Shown here: positions 1-8,311 of the stretch, in pieces
Layout of the letters: every line of letters begins with the position of its first letter
How positions within the stretch are numbered: the stretch's first letter is position 1
Origin: Gp6-AA40 sp035492455
Lineage (GTDB): Bacteria > Acidobacteriota > Vicinamibacteria > Vicinamibacterales > UBA2999
Length of the DNA: 64,000 nt
Direction of reading: 5' to 3'
Assembly (NCBI GenBank): GCA_035492455.1
Contig: DATJJE010000071.1
Coordinates: 198,991 to 262,990 of the forward strand
Made by a program: the position numbers and the translations under genes
The notes under the pieces: generated by a model
Told to the model about the DNA's origin: nothing
Seen by the model: only the letters and a program-made list of their open reading frames with translations
The model's database searches: none

Positions 1-157
1 TTACGCCGCACGCACCGGCAACGTGAACGTGTTCACGCACGCTGTCATGATCGTCATCGTCCTCTGGACCACTGCGGTCGGGATGATGATCGTCCTCCAG
101 ATCACCGTGATGACGAAGCGTATCCTGCGCGCGATCGAGCTTGCCGCAAGAAAGTAG
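1..157 (+). CDS. C-terminal end of a small membrane protein (truncated by window edge)
   Basis: An open frame enters from the left edge (frame starting at base 2) and ends at TAG 155-157, giving the last 51 residues. The visible part has one strongly hydrophobic helix (about residues 15-37, rich in V, I, M) followed by a basic tail ending LAARK, as expected for a single-pass or small multi-pass inner-membrane protein with a cytoplasmic C-terminus. It converges with the histidine kinase gene two bases away. The family cannot be named from this fragment. Confidence 0.5.
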   Translation, partial: YAARTGNVNVFTHAVMIVIVLWTTAVGMMIVLQITVMTKRILRAIELAARK

Positions 158-159
158 CG

Positions 160-1404
160 CTACGCGAGCGGGATGTGCACCGTGATCTGTGTTCCCCCGC
201 CCCGAGCTGCATCGATGGAGAGCCGTCCTTTCAGAACGGCCACGCGCTCCCGTATGCTGGCCAGCCCCAGGCTGGCAGATGAGAGGTGCCTGGGATCGAA
301 GCCGACGCCTGCATCAGCGATCTGCAACGTAATGTGGCCGTCGTTGCAGGCGATGTTGACGTTCGCTTCCTCCGCCTGGCTGTGCCGCGCGATGTTGTGA
401 AGGGCTTCCTGCACGATGCGATAGACACAGAGCGAGATGTCGCCGTCCAGCGTTCGTGGAATCGAGCTGTGCGTGAAGGACACACGCAGACTGCGCTGCT
501 TCGACGCGTCGCGGCACAGCGACTGAACCGCGGAAACGAGCCCGAGCGTTTTCAGCCATGACGGATGGAGCGCGTATGACATGTCGTGCACGTCGGTGGC
601 GATGTCGCAGGTCCGGGCGGAGAGTACGCGAAGGCGCGCGCGCGTCGCTTCAGAATCGGTTTGCGCCGCCATCGTGTCAATCTCCGTGCTCAGCATCGCG
701 ATTCGCTGACTGATGTCGTCGTGCAGCTCGCGCGCAATCCGCTGGCGCTCGACCTCCTGGCTGACAATGAGCCGCCGCGCCAGGTCGCGATTCAGTTCCG
801 ATGCGCGTTTCGAATCGGTCACGTCGCGAACGATGCTGAGAAGACGGTCGCCGCCAGCCCGCACGATGCGCGCTTCGAAATGCCGCGGCTCGTCCATCGG
901 AAGCTCGTACTCGACGACGACCGGGTCTTCGCTCTGTGAAGCGCGCTCGAGGGCGTCCATGAAAGTTTCAGCGAGCGCCGGAGGCATTACGTCGCGAACC
1001 TTCCTGCCGATGAATACGGTTGGCGGCACGAACAACGCGTTCGGATTGCGTGCGTGATAGTCCACGTAGGTGCCGTCGCGGCGCATGACGAACATCAGGT
1101 CAGGGATCGCTTTGAGGATTGCGTTACTACGCGTTTCGGCGCTCACGACGGCGTGCCGCAGTTGGGCTTCCTTCTCGACCTGCGCTTCTTTGGCGCGGGC
1201 GTCGTTGAAGCTGAGCTCGCCGACCAGCACGTTGATCGCATGGGCGATGGCATCGAGCACGTCGTGGGCGGCTGAAATTGGCAGGCGCTCCTCGAGCTGA
1301 CCGGATGCCATCCGCTCGAGCGCCTCCAGGAAAGAGTCAACGCGGACAGTATCGAAGGTGAACTCCGTCGCGCGACGCGTCACTCGCGGTGCTTCTTCAG
1401 CCAT
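160..1404 (-). CDS. PAS-containing sensor histidine kinase (HisKA_3 / NarX-type)
   Basis: Soluble 414-residue kinase without membrane segments. Residues 1-90 are helical, residues about 93-197 form a PAS domain (AIPDLMFVMRRDGTYVDY onward), and a HisKA_3 dimerisation domain follows with the phosphoacceptor His228 in RIARELHDDISQR. A HATPase_c domain fills the C-terminus (N-box EALHNIARH, DAGVGFD, GLASIRERV). This architecture normally phosphorylates NarL/LuxR-type regulators, but none is adjacent. The upstream partner is a REC-MEDS protein without a DNA-binding domain. The ATG overlaps the end of the upstream STAS-like gene by 25 bases, so the genes are translationally linked. Ligand unknown; kinase assignment secure. 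Confidence 0.9.
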   Translation of the reverse strand: MAEEAPRVTRRATEFTFDTVRVDSFLEALERMASGQLEERLPISAAHDVLDAIAHAINVLVGELSFNDARAKEAQVEKEAQLRHAVVSAETRSNAILKAIPDLMFVMRRDGTYVDYHARNPNALFVPPTVFIGRKVRDVMPPALAETFMDALERASQSEDPVVVEYELPMDEPRHFEARIVRAGGDRLLSIVRDVTDSKRASELNRDLARRLIVSQEVERQRIARELHDDISQRIAMLSTEIDTMAAQTDSEATRARLRVLSARTCDIATDVHDMSYALHPSWLKTLGLVSAVQSLCRDASKQRSLRVSFTHSSIPRTLDGDISLCVYRIVQEALHNIARHSQAEEANVNIACNDGHITLQIADAGVGFDPRHLSSASLGLASIRERVAVLKGRLSIDAARGGGTQITVHIPLA

Positions 1405-1757
1405 TCAACGGCTCGTGTTTCGTCCATGAAAAGTTGCGTCGGAATACCGGCACGCGTGATACGCAGGTAAATGTTGCCCATCATTCGCCCGAACGGGCTG
1501 TGGTCAACAAGGAGCGCCAGCGCCAGGAAGGACTCGACGAGTGTCTGCCGTGAGTAATGATGCCGGGCCGCGGCATCGAGCGGCTGCGCGCTGCGAATAT
1601 CGATCAGCAGCGGGCGACGGCGTCCGCGCCCTTCGGCAACCGCCGTCGCGAGATTCATTTTGGCGTCGTCGAGCGACTGATACGCGCCGTCGCGGACTCG
1701 GACGATCACCGCACCCTCGTCGCTCAGATGAATGCGTGCTGTCTTCGTATCGGTCAT
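1380..1757 (-). CDS. SpoIIAA/STAS-like small regulatory protein
   Basis: 125-residue cytoplasmic protein. The pattern of an N-terminal beta strand, LLIDIRSAQPLDAAARHHY in the middle and a final helix (DETRAVEWLKKHRE) resembles the STAS/SEC14-like SpoIIAA family that binds lipids or acts in partner switching. It lies between a REC-MEDS protein (32-nt gap) and a PAS kinase (25-nt overlap) on the same strand, so a role in that signalling pathway is likely. No Shine-Dalgarno sequence precedes the ATG. The fold assignment is inferred from sequence feel and context, and no serine phosphorylation site was identified with confidence. Confidence 0.65.
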   Translation of the reverse strand: MTDTKTARIHLSDEGAVIVRVRDGAYQSLDDAKMNLATAVAEGRGRRRPLLIDIRSAQPLDAAARHHYSRQTLVESFLALALLVDHSPFGRMMGNIYLRITRAGIPTQLFMDETRAVEWLKKHRE

Positions 1758-1789
1758 CGGAGGATCAAATAGCGGCTGCCGGCCTGATC

Positions 1790-2794
1790 TCAGACGTCAC
1801 TCGCGTGGCTCAGGACCGAATGTTCCGCGCAGGCGCGGGGCCATAAGCCGGGCACGCCTTCGTGGAAGCAGGAACCCGAGTAACCGCAAAGCGTCAGGAA
1901 CGGCAGGTCATGGGTCACGGTGTTCCACAGGGTTTCGACCGCGATCACACCCTCTGTATTACCAGCCTCGCTTAGCTTCGTCACCATGTTGCCGAATATG
2001 GTGAGGCGAGACTTCGTGCCTTCGGCGACGGCGCGTCGATACTGATCCAGCTCCGCGGCGACCTCGGCGAGGCGATCGGAATCCGGCATTCCGTTTCGCA
2101 TGAACCGCTGCAGCGCATCCTCCGCGTCGATCACCATATAGCGTTTATGGCCGGAGGATGCTGCGATGTCCCATCCTCGAGCCCGCAGCCGCTCCGTTAG
2201 ACCGTGGCGAACCGGCGGCGTGGCGATGACGCAGGTAGCGTCGCCGCGGCGCAGCGCGAAGTCGAAAAAAACGGCGACGCCATCGATGAATGACTCGACG
2301 TAATTGTGCAGCTGCATTGCATGCACCGCGCCGTTGCCAAGGTGGAACAAGGATGTGAGCGACGGAACGAAGCAGTGGCCGAGCAGTGCCTGGTCGAGCG
2401 CGCTCGCAAGATCTCGCGCGATGCGCGTCTTCAGCACATAGCCGCGTGCGCCACAACGGAACGCCTCGCCGACGTATTCGTCCGCGTGATGCATGCTGAG
2501 GAAGACCGCGGGTGTTGTCGCCACTCCGGTCTGGTGAAGCGTTCGAAGCGTTTGAAAGCCATCGATTCCCGGCATCTGCACGTCGAGAACGACGACGTCT
2601 GGTTCCAACTCGCGGGCCATCTCGATGGCCCGATGGCCATCCGTTGCAGTGCCCACGACGTCGAAGTCGTCGGCGAGAATCGCGGAGACGGTGTCGAGGA
2701 TCGGGCGGTGGTCGTCTACGACAAGAACTCGCGGCCTTCCTACGGCGTTCCTGCGCAGGCTGTGCGCGAACGGACGGTGCACCGGTCTTAGCAT
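1790..2794 (-). CDS. Response regulator with C-terminal MEDS sensory domain
   Basis: The N-terminal receiver domain (RVLVVDDHRP; phosphoacceptor Asp in VVVLDVQMPG, about residue 71; conserved Lys in GYVLKTR, about 122) is joined to a region from about residue 155 to 330 that resembles MEDS, the methanogen/methylotroph DcmR sensory domain (start FHLGNGAVHAMQLH, then FFDFALRRGDATCVIATPP and ERLRARGWDI). MEDS domains are thought to sense small hydrocarbon derivatives. There is no HTH output, so it probably acts by protein contact. First gene of an operon with the STAS-like protein and the PAS kinase. ATG 2794 is preferred; a GTG at 2821 would add nine residues and run into the upstream tRNA promoter region. 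Confidence 0.8.
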   Translation of the reverse strand: MLRPVHRPFAHSLRRNAVGRPRVLVVDDHRPILDTVSAILADDFDVVGTATDGHRAIEMARELEPDVVVLDVQMPGIDGFQTLRTLHQTGVATTPAVFLSMHHADEYVGEAFRCGARGYVLKTRIARDLASALDQALLGHCFVPSLTSLFHLGNGAVHAMQLHNYVESFIDGVAVFFDFALRRGDATCVIATPPVRHGLTERLRARGWDIAASSGHKRYMVIDAEDALQRFMRNGMPDSDRLAEVAAELDQYRRAVAEGTKSRLTIFGNMVTKLSEAGNTEGVIAVETLWNTVTHDLPFLTLCGYSGSCFHEGVPGLWPRACAEHSVLSHASDV

Positions 2795-2846
2795 CGCATA
2801 GGATGGCGCGACGTCGTACACTAGGAACGTTGCCCTAACTCCAAAT

Positions 2847-2932
2847 GCCGGAGTGGTGAAACTGGCAGACGCGCGGGACTCAAAATCCCGTGGGGGTCAC
2901 CCCCCGTGTGGGTTCGATTCCCACCTCCGGCA
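2847..2932 (+). tRNA. tRNA-Leu (anticodon CAA)
   Basis: An 86-nt cloverleaf. The acceptor arms gccggag (2847-2853) and ctccggc (2925-2931) pair perfectly, with discriminator A at 2932. The D-loop contains TGGTGAAACTGGCAGAC. The five-base anticodon stem cggga/tcccg encloses loop ctCAAaa, giving anticodon CAA (codon UUG). There is a long class II variable arm (gtgggggtcacccccc) as expected for leucine, and a T-arm with GGTTCGATTCCC. The 3' CCA is not encoded. A weak TACACT lies at 2817-2822 as a possible -10. Confidence 0.97.
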
Positions 2933-3109
2933 CTCTCGTTCGCTCTCGCTCACTCAAGGAGACGAGGACGCAATCACCACTCGCCGCGCGCGGGCGGTTC
3001 CTCGCCGATTGTGAAAACGCTCTGACCGACTTCGATGCGAGCGCAAACGCGGGAGCGTTCATGTCACCCCCCGCTGGGTCTCGTTAATCACGTCGCTTCG
3101 AGCGGGACG

Positions 3110-3406
3110 TCACCGTTTTTTCGAGATGGGGAGCGCGCTGGCAAGGACGGCGCTTGCTCTCCGGACGCTGAGACTGCGTGCCGTGCGACGTCTCCCGCAC
3201 GGTGGCCAGTAGGTCCATTCGCGTGCAATCGCATGATTTGCGAGTTGCTGCTGATACTCGATGACCTTTTCACGGAACTCCGCCGACGCCTCGGCAGAAT
3301 ACTGCGCCGTGCGCAGCGCCTCGAATTCGCGAAGCAACCGGCGGTGGAAGTCCTTCAGGCGGAGATACTCCGCGCGGAGAGTGGCGCGTTTTTCGCGGGG
3401 CGTCAC
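3110..3406 (-). CDS. Small hypothetical helical protein
   Basis: A possible 98-residue protein starting at GTG 3406 (VTPREKRATLRAEYLRL...). The first 60 residues are rich in E, K, R, L with heptad-like spacing and look like a coiled coil or helical hairpin (RLLREFEALRTAQ, SAEFREKVIEYQQQ). The last 35 residues are basic and low in complexity. An in-frame start further upstream (3502) would add 32 residues of unconvincing sequence. No Shine-Dalgarno is visible and no family is recognised. It is reported because the helical segment looks protein-like, whereas overlapping frames do not. Confidence 0.4.
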   Translation of the reverse strand: MTPREKRATLRAEYLRLKDFHRRLLREFEALRTAQYSAEASAEFREKVIEYQQQLANHAIAREWTYWPPCGRRRTARSLSVRRASAVLASALPISKKR

Positions 3407-3558
3407 GGATGTAAGGTCAGGGCAACGGGACTCTATCGAACAACGAGGATCCGCACAATCCGGTGTTCTCTGTAGGAACCAAGGTTCACCCCGCTGACCC
3501 AACCAAGAATGTTCAATTTGGAACTGACGACATCCGGCGGGAATCGTCCAATAAGGTC

Positions 3559-3741
3559 ATGTCAAACGAACTCACAGCTCGGCCTGTCTGTCCCGCGTGT
3601 AATTCAACGAAGGTCGGCACGCTCGCGAAGGAAATCACGAAGAACACCGCCTGGCGATGCGCGTCGTGCGGAGACACTTTCAGAGCGCCGCTTCAGGACA
3701 ACGGGGTCGCGAGGAGCACAACTTATCGCCCGGCAAACTGA
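3559..3741 (+). CDS. Small zinc-ribbon protein
   Basis: 60-residue protein with two CxxC knuckles (VCPACNST near residue 10 and WRCASCGDTF near residue 34) separated by about 20 residues. This is the layout of a single zinc ribbon such as those in small nucleic-acid-associated or rubredoxin-like proteins. ATG 3559 is chosen because the purine-rich aataagg stands just upstream and the frame before it is not protein-like. No operon partner; function unknown. Confidence 0.65.
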   Translation: MSNELTARPVCPACNSTKVGTLAKEITKNTAWRCASCGDTFRAPLQDNGVARSTTYRPAN

Positions 3742-3858
3742 AAATCGGATTGCCGAGCCCAACTAATAAAGGTGGGCAGGCGCGCATCTTCGCCGTTCCG
3801 AACCCGCCGCAGATCATGGGGAAGTCGAGCCTCCGTAGGCAGGCTTCTCCTTCCTGAT

Positions 3859-4197
3859 TCAACGAACAGCTTCGCCGTGTGGCATCTCGTCGTGTGCAGC
3901 GCCGCAGCGCACGCAGTGATGGTTGCGCATGTCGAAGTGATGGCCGCGAGGCCGCAGGGCGCATGCGATGCGCCGGCGATAGGCTCGCATCGACGTCAGC
4001 CAGCGGTGCCATCCGTGGACGGTCATCACACTGCTGGACTGTGACGGCACCTCTTGCCATCGGGCTCCACAGTAAACGCAGCGGTGGCTGCGCAGATCGA
4101 ATTGATGGAGTCCGTTCGAGCGCCGAGCGCATCGAATCCGTCGCCAGGTATCATGGATGAGTTTGAGCACGCCGTAGTGGACGTTGCAATAAACCAA
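3859..4197 (-). CDS. Hypothetical protein with two tandem Cys/His-rich repeats
   Basis: The protein contains the same roughly 33-residue unit twice. The first reads HQFDLRSHRCVYCGAR and the second HHFDMRNHHCVRCGAA, each preceded by an arginine-rich helix (RRIRCARR / RRRIACAL) and followed by a similar acidic turn ending in P. Each unit could hold one metal through CxxC plus His. The start is uncertain: TTG 4197 is given, GTG 4170 or GTG 4344 are alternatives, and the last would overlap the signal peptide of the divergent gene. Family not recognised. The internal duplication and conserved Cys/His argue that it is translated. Confidence 0.55.
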   Translation of the reverse strand: MVYCNVHYGVLKLIHDTWRRIRCARRSNGLHQFDLRSHRCVYCGARWQEVPSQSSSVMTVHGWHRWLTSMRAYRRRIACALRPRGHHFDMRNHHCVRCGAAHDEMPHGEAVR

Positions 4198-4270
4198 CCG
4201 GGACGGGTTCAGATGTTTGGCGCGAATCGACCGTCGCCGCAGTAAATTTGCCGGCAACCCCGTCCAGAAG

Positions 4271-4984
4271 ATGCGTAATAAGTTCAATCGACGCGCCTTC
4301 CGATACGCGCTCTTCACCTGCACTGTGATGGCGCTGTCGACCACGCCGGTGCTCGCTCAAACGACCGGGGAGTCGCGGGTCGATCGCAGTGGTGTGTTCT
4401 TCGACTCGCTCGCGCTGCTGGGCATCGAGCACGGCATTCGTGTCGCGCTGCAGCCAGATACGCGCGACGGACTGCGCGGCAACTTCTGGAAGGATTACCG
4501 CGACTCATTGCATTGGCCGAAGCACTGGGAAGACATGGATCCGTGGCCGGTCAACTATCTTGGCCATCCGATTCACGGTGCGGCTGCTGGGTATCTCTGG
4601 CTCGAACACGACCCGAATGCGCCGACCAGAATCGAATTCGACAATCGCTACTGGACGAGTCGCGGCCGCGCCGCCGCGTTCGCCGCGGTCTACAGCTTTC
4701 AATTCGAAGTCGGCCCGTTCAGCGAGGCATCGATCGGCAACGTTGGTCTGCGTCCCGAGACGACCGGCTGGGTGGATTACGTCGTCACGCCGGTGGGTGC
4801 GTTCGGGTTGGTGATTGCCGAAGACGTGCTCGACAAGTTTCTCGTCGAGTGGGCCGAGCGCCACACGACCAATCGTGTGTGGCGCGCGAGCCTGCGGATG
4901 ATCTTCAGCCCATCACGCGTGCTATCGAACACCGCGTCGCGACATTTGCCGTGGTATAGAAACGATCGAACGTTAGCCTGGTAG
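4271..4984 (+). CDS. Secreted hypothetical protein (DUF3943-like)
   Basis: 237 residues with a clear Sec signal peptide (MRNKFNRRAF, hydrophobic core to VLAQ about residue 30). The mature part is rich in Trp and aromatic residues and contains NYLGHPIHGAAAGYLWLEH near residue 98, which resembles the Asn/His-Pro-Gly motif of DUF3943 outer-membrane-associated proteins, then a stretch of alternating hydrophobics ending ASRHLPWYRN. ATG 4271 is chosen because it begins the signal peptide. Probably periplasmic or outer-membrane associated. Monocistronic; role unknown. Confidence 0.7.
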   Translation: MRNKFNRRAFRYALFTCTVMALSTTPVLAQTTGESRVDRSGVFFDSLALLGIEHGIRVALQPDTRDGLRGNFWKDYRDSLHWPKHWEDMDPWPVNYLGHPIHGAAAGYLWLEHDPNAPTRIEFDNRYWTSRGRAAAFAAVYSFQFEVGPFSEASIGNVGLRPETTGWVDYVVTPVGAFGLVIAEDVLDKFLVEWAERHTTNRVWRASLRMIFSPSRVLSNTASRHLPWYRNDRTLAW

Positions 4985-5008
4985 GCGGACCTGAACGTCT
5001 GCCTCTAC
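4981..5008. repeat. Palindromic repeat, GTAGRGGC family, copy 1
   Basis: An imperfect palindrome of the form gtag-gcggac-N6-gtctgc-ctctac directly after the stop codon of the upstream gene; a further cctctacg half lies at 5032-5039. Related copies lie at 6987-7062, near 40761-40770, at 55936-55964 and at 59801-59825. A dispersed REP-like element of the gene ends. Confidence 0.55.
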
Positions 5009-5035
5009 GTCGTTCGTCGGCTAGGGGTTGCGCCT

Positions 5036-5992
5036 CTACGATGGCAACTGACACTTCAGATGCGCGAATGTTCCGGGGAGACCGTGCCCACCGCCTTCGC
5101 TCGCCAGGTAGACATCGCCATCGTTCGTGATTGCGACGCCTTCGCCCTGCGTCTCATCGAGTGGCGATAAATCGAACTGCCAGAATCGATCGAAGTGCCC
5201 CGCGACGACGTCGTCGGCGCGATAGAGGAGCAGCTCTTTGTTCGTCCGCATGGCGACCCACTTGCCGTCGGGCGATGTTTCGGCATCGGTGATGCGTGTC
5301 TGTCGCCGGATCGTTGTCGCCTGGAAGCGTTCCGTCGGCACTGTGCCGGCACGTTCGAGCGTCGCGAGCGACCCCTTTTCCATGCCGCGTGGGAAACGAA
5401 ATACAAGCGAGGGGTGTCCTTTCGTGACTAGAAACAGCTGACCGCCGGCAACGAACATCGCTTCCGCTTCGTGATCTTCGTCGGATGGGTATGCCGCGTT
5501 GAATGTTTCGACAGCCGACGTTTTTGAATCCGTTGGCGCGGGCTCGACCATCCGATAGAGGACGACGTCATTGCGCTGCGTGCCGCCCCCGTTGCCGGTG
5601 TCCGCGACGTAGAGACACGACTTACCGGCGCACGGAGCGACGCTGATGTCCTCCCAGTTGTTGATATCGGCGCCGCTGACCCGGATTCGCCCAACGACGC
5701 GACCCATCGCGTCGAGCCCGTAAATCAGCGGCACGCCTGAATCGTTCATCGACCAGATGACGCCCGGCGTGCGCACGCTGAGGGCAAGGCCGCTTGCTTC
5801 GGGCAGCTCGCCAAGCATCACATCATGCATGACCGTATTGCAGGACAGCGTGTTCTTCACATCTGCCGGCGGCGGCGGTGGCGCCGCACGTCGCGCGGCG
5901 ACGACCTGCCACACGAAAAGGCTGAGGATGGTGGCAAGCGCCCACGGATACAGCTTGGTCAGGAGAAGCCCCCACTCCACACGGCCCGGCAT
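5036..5992 (-). CDS. Membrane-anchored beta-propeller protein (esterase/phytase-like)
   Basis: 318 residues from ATG 5992. An N-terminal signal anchor (about residues 8-32, WALATILSLFVWQVVAARR) is followed by a proline-rich linker and a propeller-like domain. Features include EASGLALS, WSMNDSG, NNWEDISV, LYVADTGN, EAMFVAGGQLFLVTKG, DAETSPDGKWVAMRT and GEGVAITNDGDVYLASEGG. Such acidic blade motifs occur in the secreted SdiA-regulated and esterase-like-activity-of-phytase families. Function not established. The longer frame upstream is rejected because it would overlap the divergent alpha/beta-hydrolase gene. Confidence 0.7.
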   Translation of the reverse strand: MPGRVEWGLLLTKLYPWALATILSLFVWQVVAARRAAPPPPPADVKNTLSCNTVMHDVMLGELPEASGLALSVRTPGVIWSMNDSGVPLIYGLDAMGRVVGRIRVSGADINNWEDISVAPCAGKSCLYVADTGNGGGTQRNDVVLYRMVEPAPTDSKTSAVETFNAAYPSDEDHEAEAMFVAGGQLFLVTKGHPSLVFRFPRGMEKGSLATLERAGTVPTERFQATTIRRQTRITDAETSPDGKWVAMRTNKELLLYRADDVVAGHFDRFWQFDLSPLDETQGEGVAITNDGDVYLASEGGGHGLPGTFAHLKCQLPS

Positions 5993-6050
5993 ACGACTCA
6001 GCGTTGCAACAATGAAACCGCACGGGTACCATTCGGCGCCGGAGGGTTCT

Positions 6051-6989
6051 ATGCACCGCTTCGGTTTCGCACTTCTGTTGATCGCCGCGTTGGTCACGGC
6101 GGGGTCGATCGCGCATGCCCAGCGGCCGGCGGGTGATGCGGCAACGTTCGCCGCGACAGTGGGTACCGGATATCGCGTCGCCCCGAACATCACCTACACG
6201 ACCGCGAGCGGGGTAGAGCTGAAGCTCGACGTTTATCGTCCGGCGCAGTCGGCAGGTCCCGTCCCGACCGCTATCTTCATGCACGGCGGTGGCTATCGCA
6301 TCGGGTCGCGCAAAGAAGCGTCCGTCCTCAGCGTGATGCCTTACATCCAGATGGGGTGGAATGCGGTGAACGTCGAATACCGCGCCAGCGGCATCGCGCA
6401 GGCGCCGGCAGCGGTTGAAGACGCGCGGTGTGCGCTGCGCTGGGTGATTCACAACGCCAAGGAATACAACGTCGACACCGACCGCATCATCGTCACCGGA
6501 CAATCTGCCGGTTCACACCTCGCGTTGATGACCGGTCTCGTTCCCGAGTCGGCGGGTTTTGATCGTAATTGTCCGGGCCCCGAGCCGCTGAAGGTGGCTG
6601 CGGTGATCAGCTGGTACGGTGTGTTCGACTACACGACGCTCGTCGACGATCCGAAGCGCGACTACGCAATCAGCTGGATTGGCGGACAGCCGAGCTATCA
6701 CGACATCGCAAAGCGCGTCTCACCGATGACATACGTGCGCGCGGGGCTGCCGCCGGTGATGGCAATCCACGGCGATGCGGATCCGATCGTTCCGTACGAA
6801 CAGGAAGTGCGCGAGATCGAGGCGCTGAAGAAGGCGGGCGGCGTCGCGGAACTCGTGACCATTCCGGGCGGCGGTCACGGTAACTTTCCACGCGATCAGA
6901 TGATTCGCGCGTGGACGGCGATCGATGCGTTCCTACAGGCGAACGTCATCAACAAGAAGCCGGTCGCAACCTCGGCATCGGTCCGCTAG
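6051..6989 (+). CDS. Secreted alpha/beta-hydrolase, carboxylesterase/feruloyl-esterase type
   Basis: 312 residues with a signal peptide (MHRFGFALLLIAALVTAGS, cut near AHAQ). The oxyanion-hole motif HGGGYRIGS, the nucleophile elbow GQSAGSH, the Asp in HGDADPIVPYEQ and the His in GGGHGNF make a complete Ser-Asp-His triad of the BD-FAE/HSL-like esterase group. It likely hydrolyses esters in the periplasm. A good ribosome site (ggaggg, 6041-6046) sets ATG 6051. It is transcribed away from the propeller gene with 58 bases between starts and has no operon partner. Confidence 0.88.
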   Translation: MHRFGFALLLIAALVTAGSIAHAQRPAGDAATFAATVGTGYRVAPNITYTTASGVELKLDVYRPAQSAGPVPTAIFMHGGGYRIGSRKEASVLSVMPYIQMGWNAVNVEYRASGIAQAPAAVEDARCALRWVIHNAKEYNVDTDRIIVTGQSAGSHLALMTGLVPESAGFDRNCPGPEPLKVAAVISWYGVFDYTTLVDDPKRDYAISWIGGQPSYHDIAKRVSPMTYVRAGLPPVMAIHGDADPIVPYEQEVREIEALKKAGGVAELVTIPGGGHGNFPRDQMIRAWTAIDAFLQANVINKKPVATSASVR

Positions 6990-7062
6990 GCCGAACTGCC
7001 TGCCTCCGCCGAAGGCTGCCGTGGGTCCGCCGTAGGTTGCGAAGGCGGAAAGTCGGCCTCTA
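6987..7062. repeat. Composite palindromic repeat between convergent genes
   Basis: Outer arms taggccgaact (6987-6997) and agtcggcctcta (7051-7062) are near-complementary and enclose a second inverted unit built from cctccgccgaaggc and gcgaaggcgga. It fills the whole space between the esterase and tolC-like stops, so it may serve as a transcript-end hairpin for both, although no T-tract is present. Same family as copies near 4981, 55936 and 59801. Confidence 0.55.
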
Positions 7063-8310
7063 CGGCTGGTTGTCGAGGGCGGCGACCGAGACGACGGTTT
7101 CTTCGGCCAGCTTGGCGCTTTCGAGCTGCTGCACGTGGGCGAGTTGAATGTCTTTGACCGATCGCATCGCGTCCAGCAGCTCGAGAATATCCGCCCCGCC
7201 TTCCCGATACGCATCCTCTGACATGCGGCGCAGCATCGGCACCCGCTGCACGACGCGCGTTTCCAGTTCGGTCAGCGCCGCGCGTCGCTTCGCCAGTACT
7301 GCGGTTGCCCGTTCGATATCCGCGCGTGCTTCCGCGAGCGCCGCATCAAGCGCGAGATCCTGAGCGCGTATCTGCGCGGTCGCTTTCGCGATCGACCCCT
7401 GGCCGCGATCGAAGAAGGGAAGGGGCATCGAGAACCCGAAGAACGTGGACGTGCCCGTGACGTCGCGCGTCATCTGCGTACCCGCGGTGAAGGCGGGGAC
7501 GGGCAGCCGCTCGCGTTGGGCGAGAAACAATCCGCCGCGCGCGGCCGCCTGCTGCTGACGAATGGCCACCAACGACGGACGATGCTGCTGGGCGGTTGTC
7601 CAGAGCGCGTCGACGTCCGTCGTCACGGATGGATTCGGCTCGAGATCGCCGACGGCCCGCGGAGACCACCCGGGAAATCCAAGCAGCGTGGCGAGCTCCC
7701 CTGCCGCGTCGTCGACGTCGGCGTCGGCATTCATCGTCTCGACACGCACGCGCTCTGTCTCGGTTTCAATGCGAGCGACATCGTAGTCGCTGCGCTCGCC
7801 AGCCTCCGCGCGTCCGCGCACGACGTCCTCGACGCGCTGCAGATCCGCGAGGCTGTCCTGGATTACCGCGAGCTGCTGCTGCCTCGAGAGTAACGTGGCG
7901 AACGCCTGACGCACCTGCAGGCGGCGGCCGGCGAGCGTTTCCGCGACACGACCCTGTTCAGCGGTGATGTTCAAGTCCGCGGCCCCGGCGCGCGCCTGCC
8001 GCTGCTTGAAGATGAGCAGCGGTTGATCGAACACGACCTGATGCTGCGTGACCGCTCCCGTGCTCAGACCGGAGACGAGATGAACGGCGCCGTAGCTGAT
8101 GTCAGGGTTGGGGTACGTCCGCGCGGTAACACGGTCCGCGGCGGCGATGTCGAGTGACGCGCGGTCCGCCGCGGTCCGCGGACTGCGTTCGTTCAGAAGC
8201 CTGATCACGTCGTCGATGGTCACCGTGGCGGGGAGCGGCGGCTGCTGCTGCGCCGCCGCAGCGGGCACGAGGGTAAACAGCGCGATTACGGAGAGCACGA
8301 CGCGGCGCAC
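7060..8310 (-). CDS. Outer-membrane efflux protein, TolC/CzcC family
   Basis: 416 residues with signal peptide (VRRVVLSVIALFTLVPAAAA) and long helical stretches typical of the TolC alpha-barrel, including repeated ITAEQGRVAETLAGRRLQV and DYDVARIETETERVRVE units. It is the outer-membrane channel of the RND system encoded just upstream. The start is GTG 8310, one base after the stop of the RND gene, with a strong ggagga site inside that gene's end; a longer start is rejected. Last gene of a three-gene operon (adaptor, pump, channel). Confidence 0.9.
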   Translation of the reverse strand: MRRVVLSVIALFTLVPAAAAQQQPPLPATVTIDDVIRLLNERSPRTAADRASLDIAAADRVTARTYPNPDISYGAVHLVSGLSTGAVTQHQVVFDQPLLIFKQRQARAGAADLNITAEQGRVAETLAGRRLQVRQAFATLLSRQQQLAVIQDSLADLQRVEDVVRGRAEAGERSDYDVARIETETERVRVETMNADADVDDAAGELATLLGFPGWSPRAVGDLEPNPSVTTDVDALWTTAQQHRPSLVAIRQQQAAARGGLFLAQRERLPVPAFTAGTQMTRDVTGTSTFFGFSMPLPFFDRGQGSIAKATAQIRAQDLALDAALAEARADIERATAVLAKRRAALTELETRVVQRVPMLRRMSEDAYREGGADILELLDAMRSVKDIQLAHVQQLESAKLAEETVVSVAALDNQP

Positions 8311-8311
8311 G

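Noticed and set aside
2933..3109. Coding frames around the tRNA 3' side
   Set aside because: Frames on both strands run through the tRNA itself or have low-complexity Arg/Ser-rich products; no ribosome site. Treated as non-coding.
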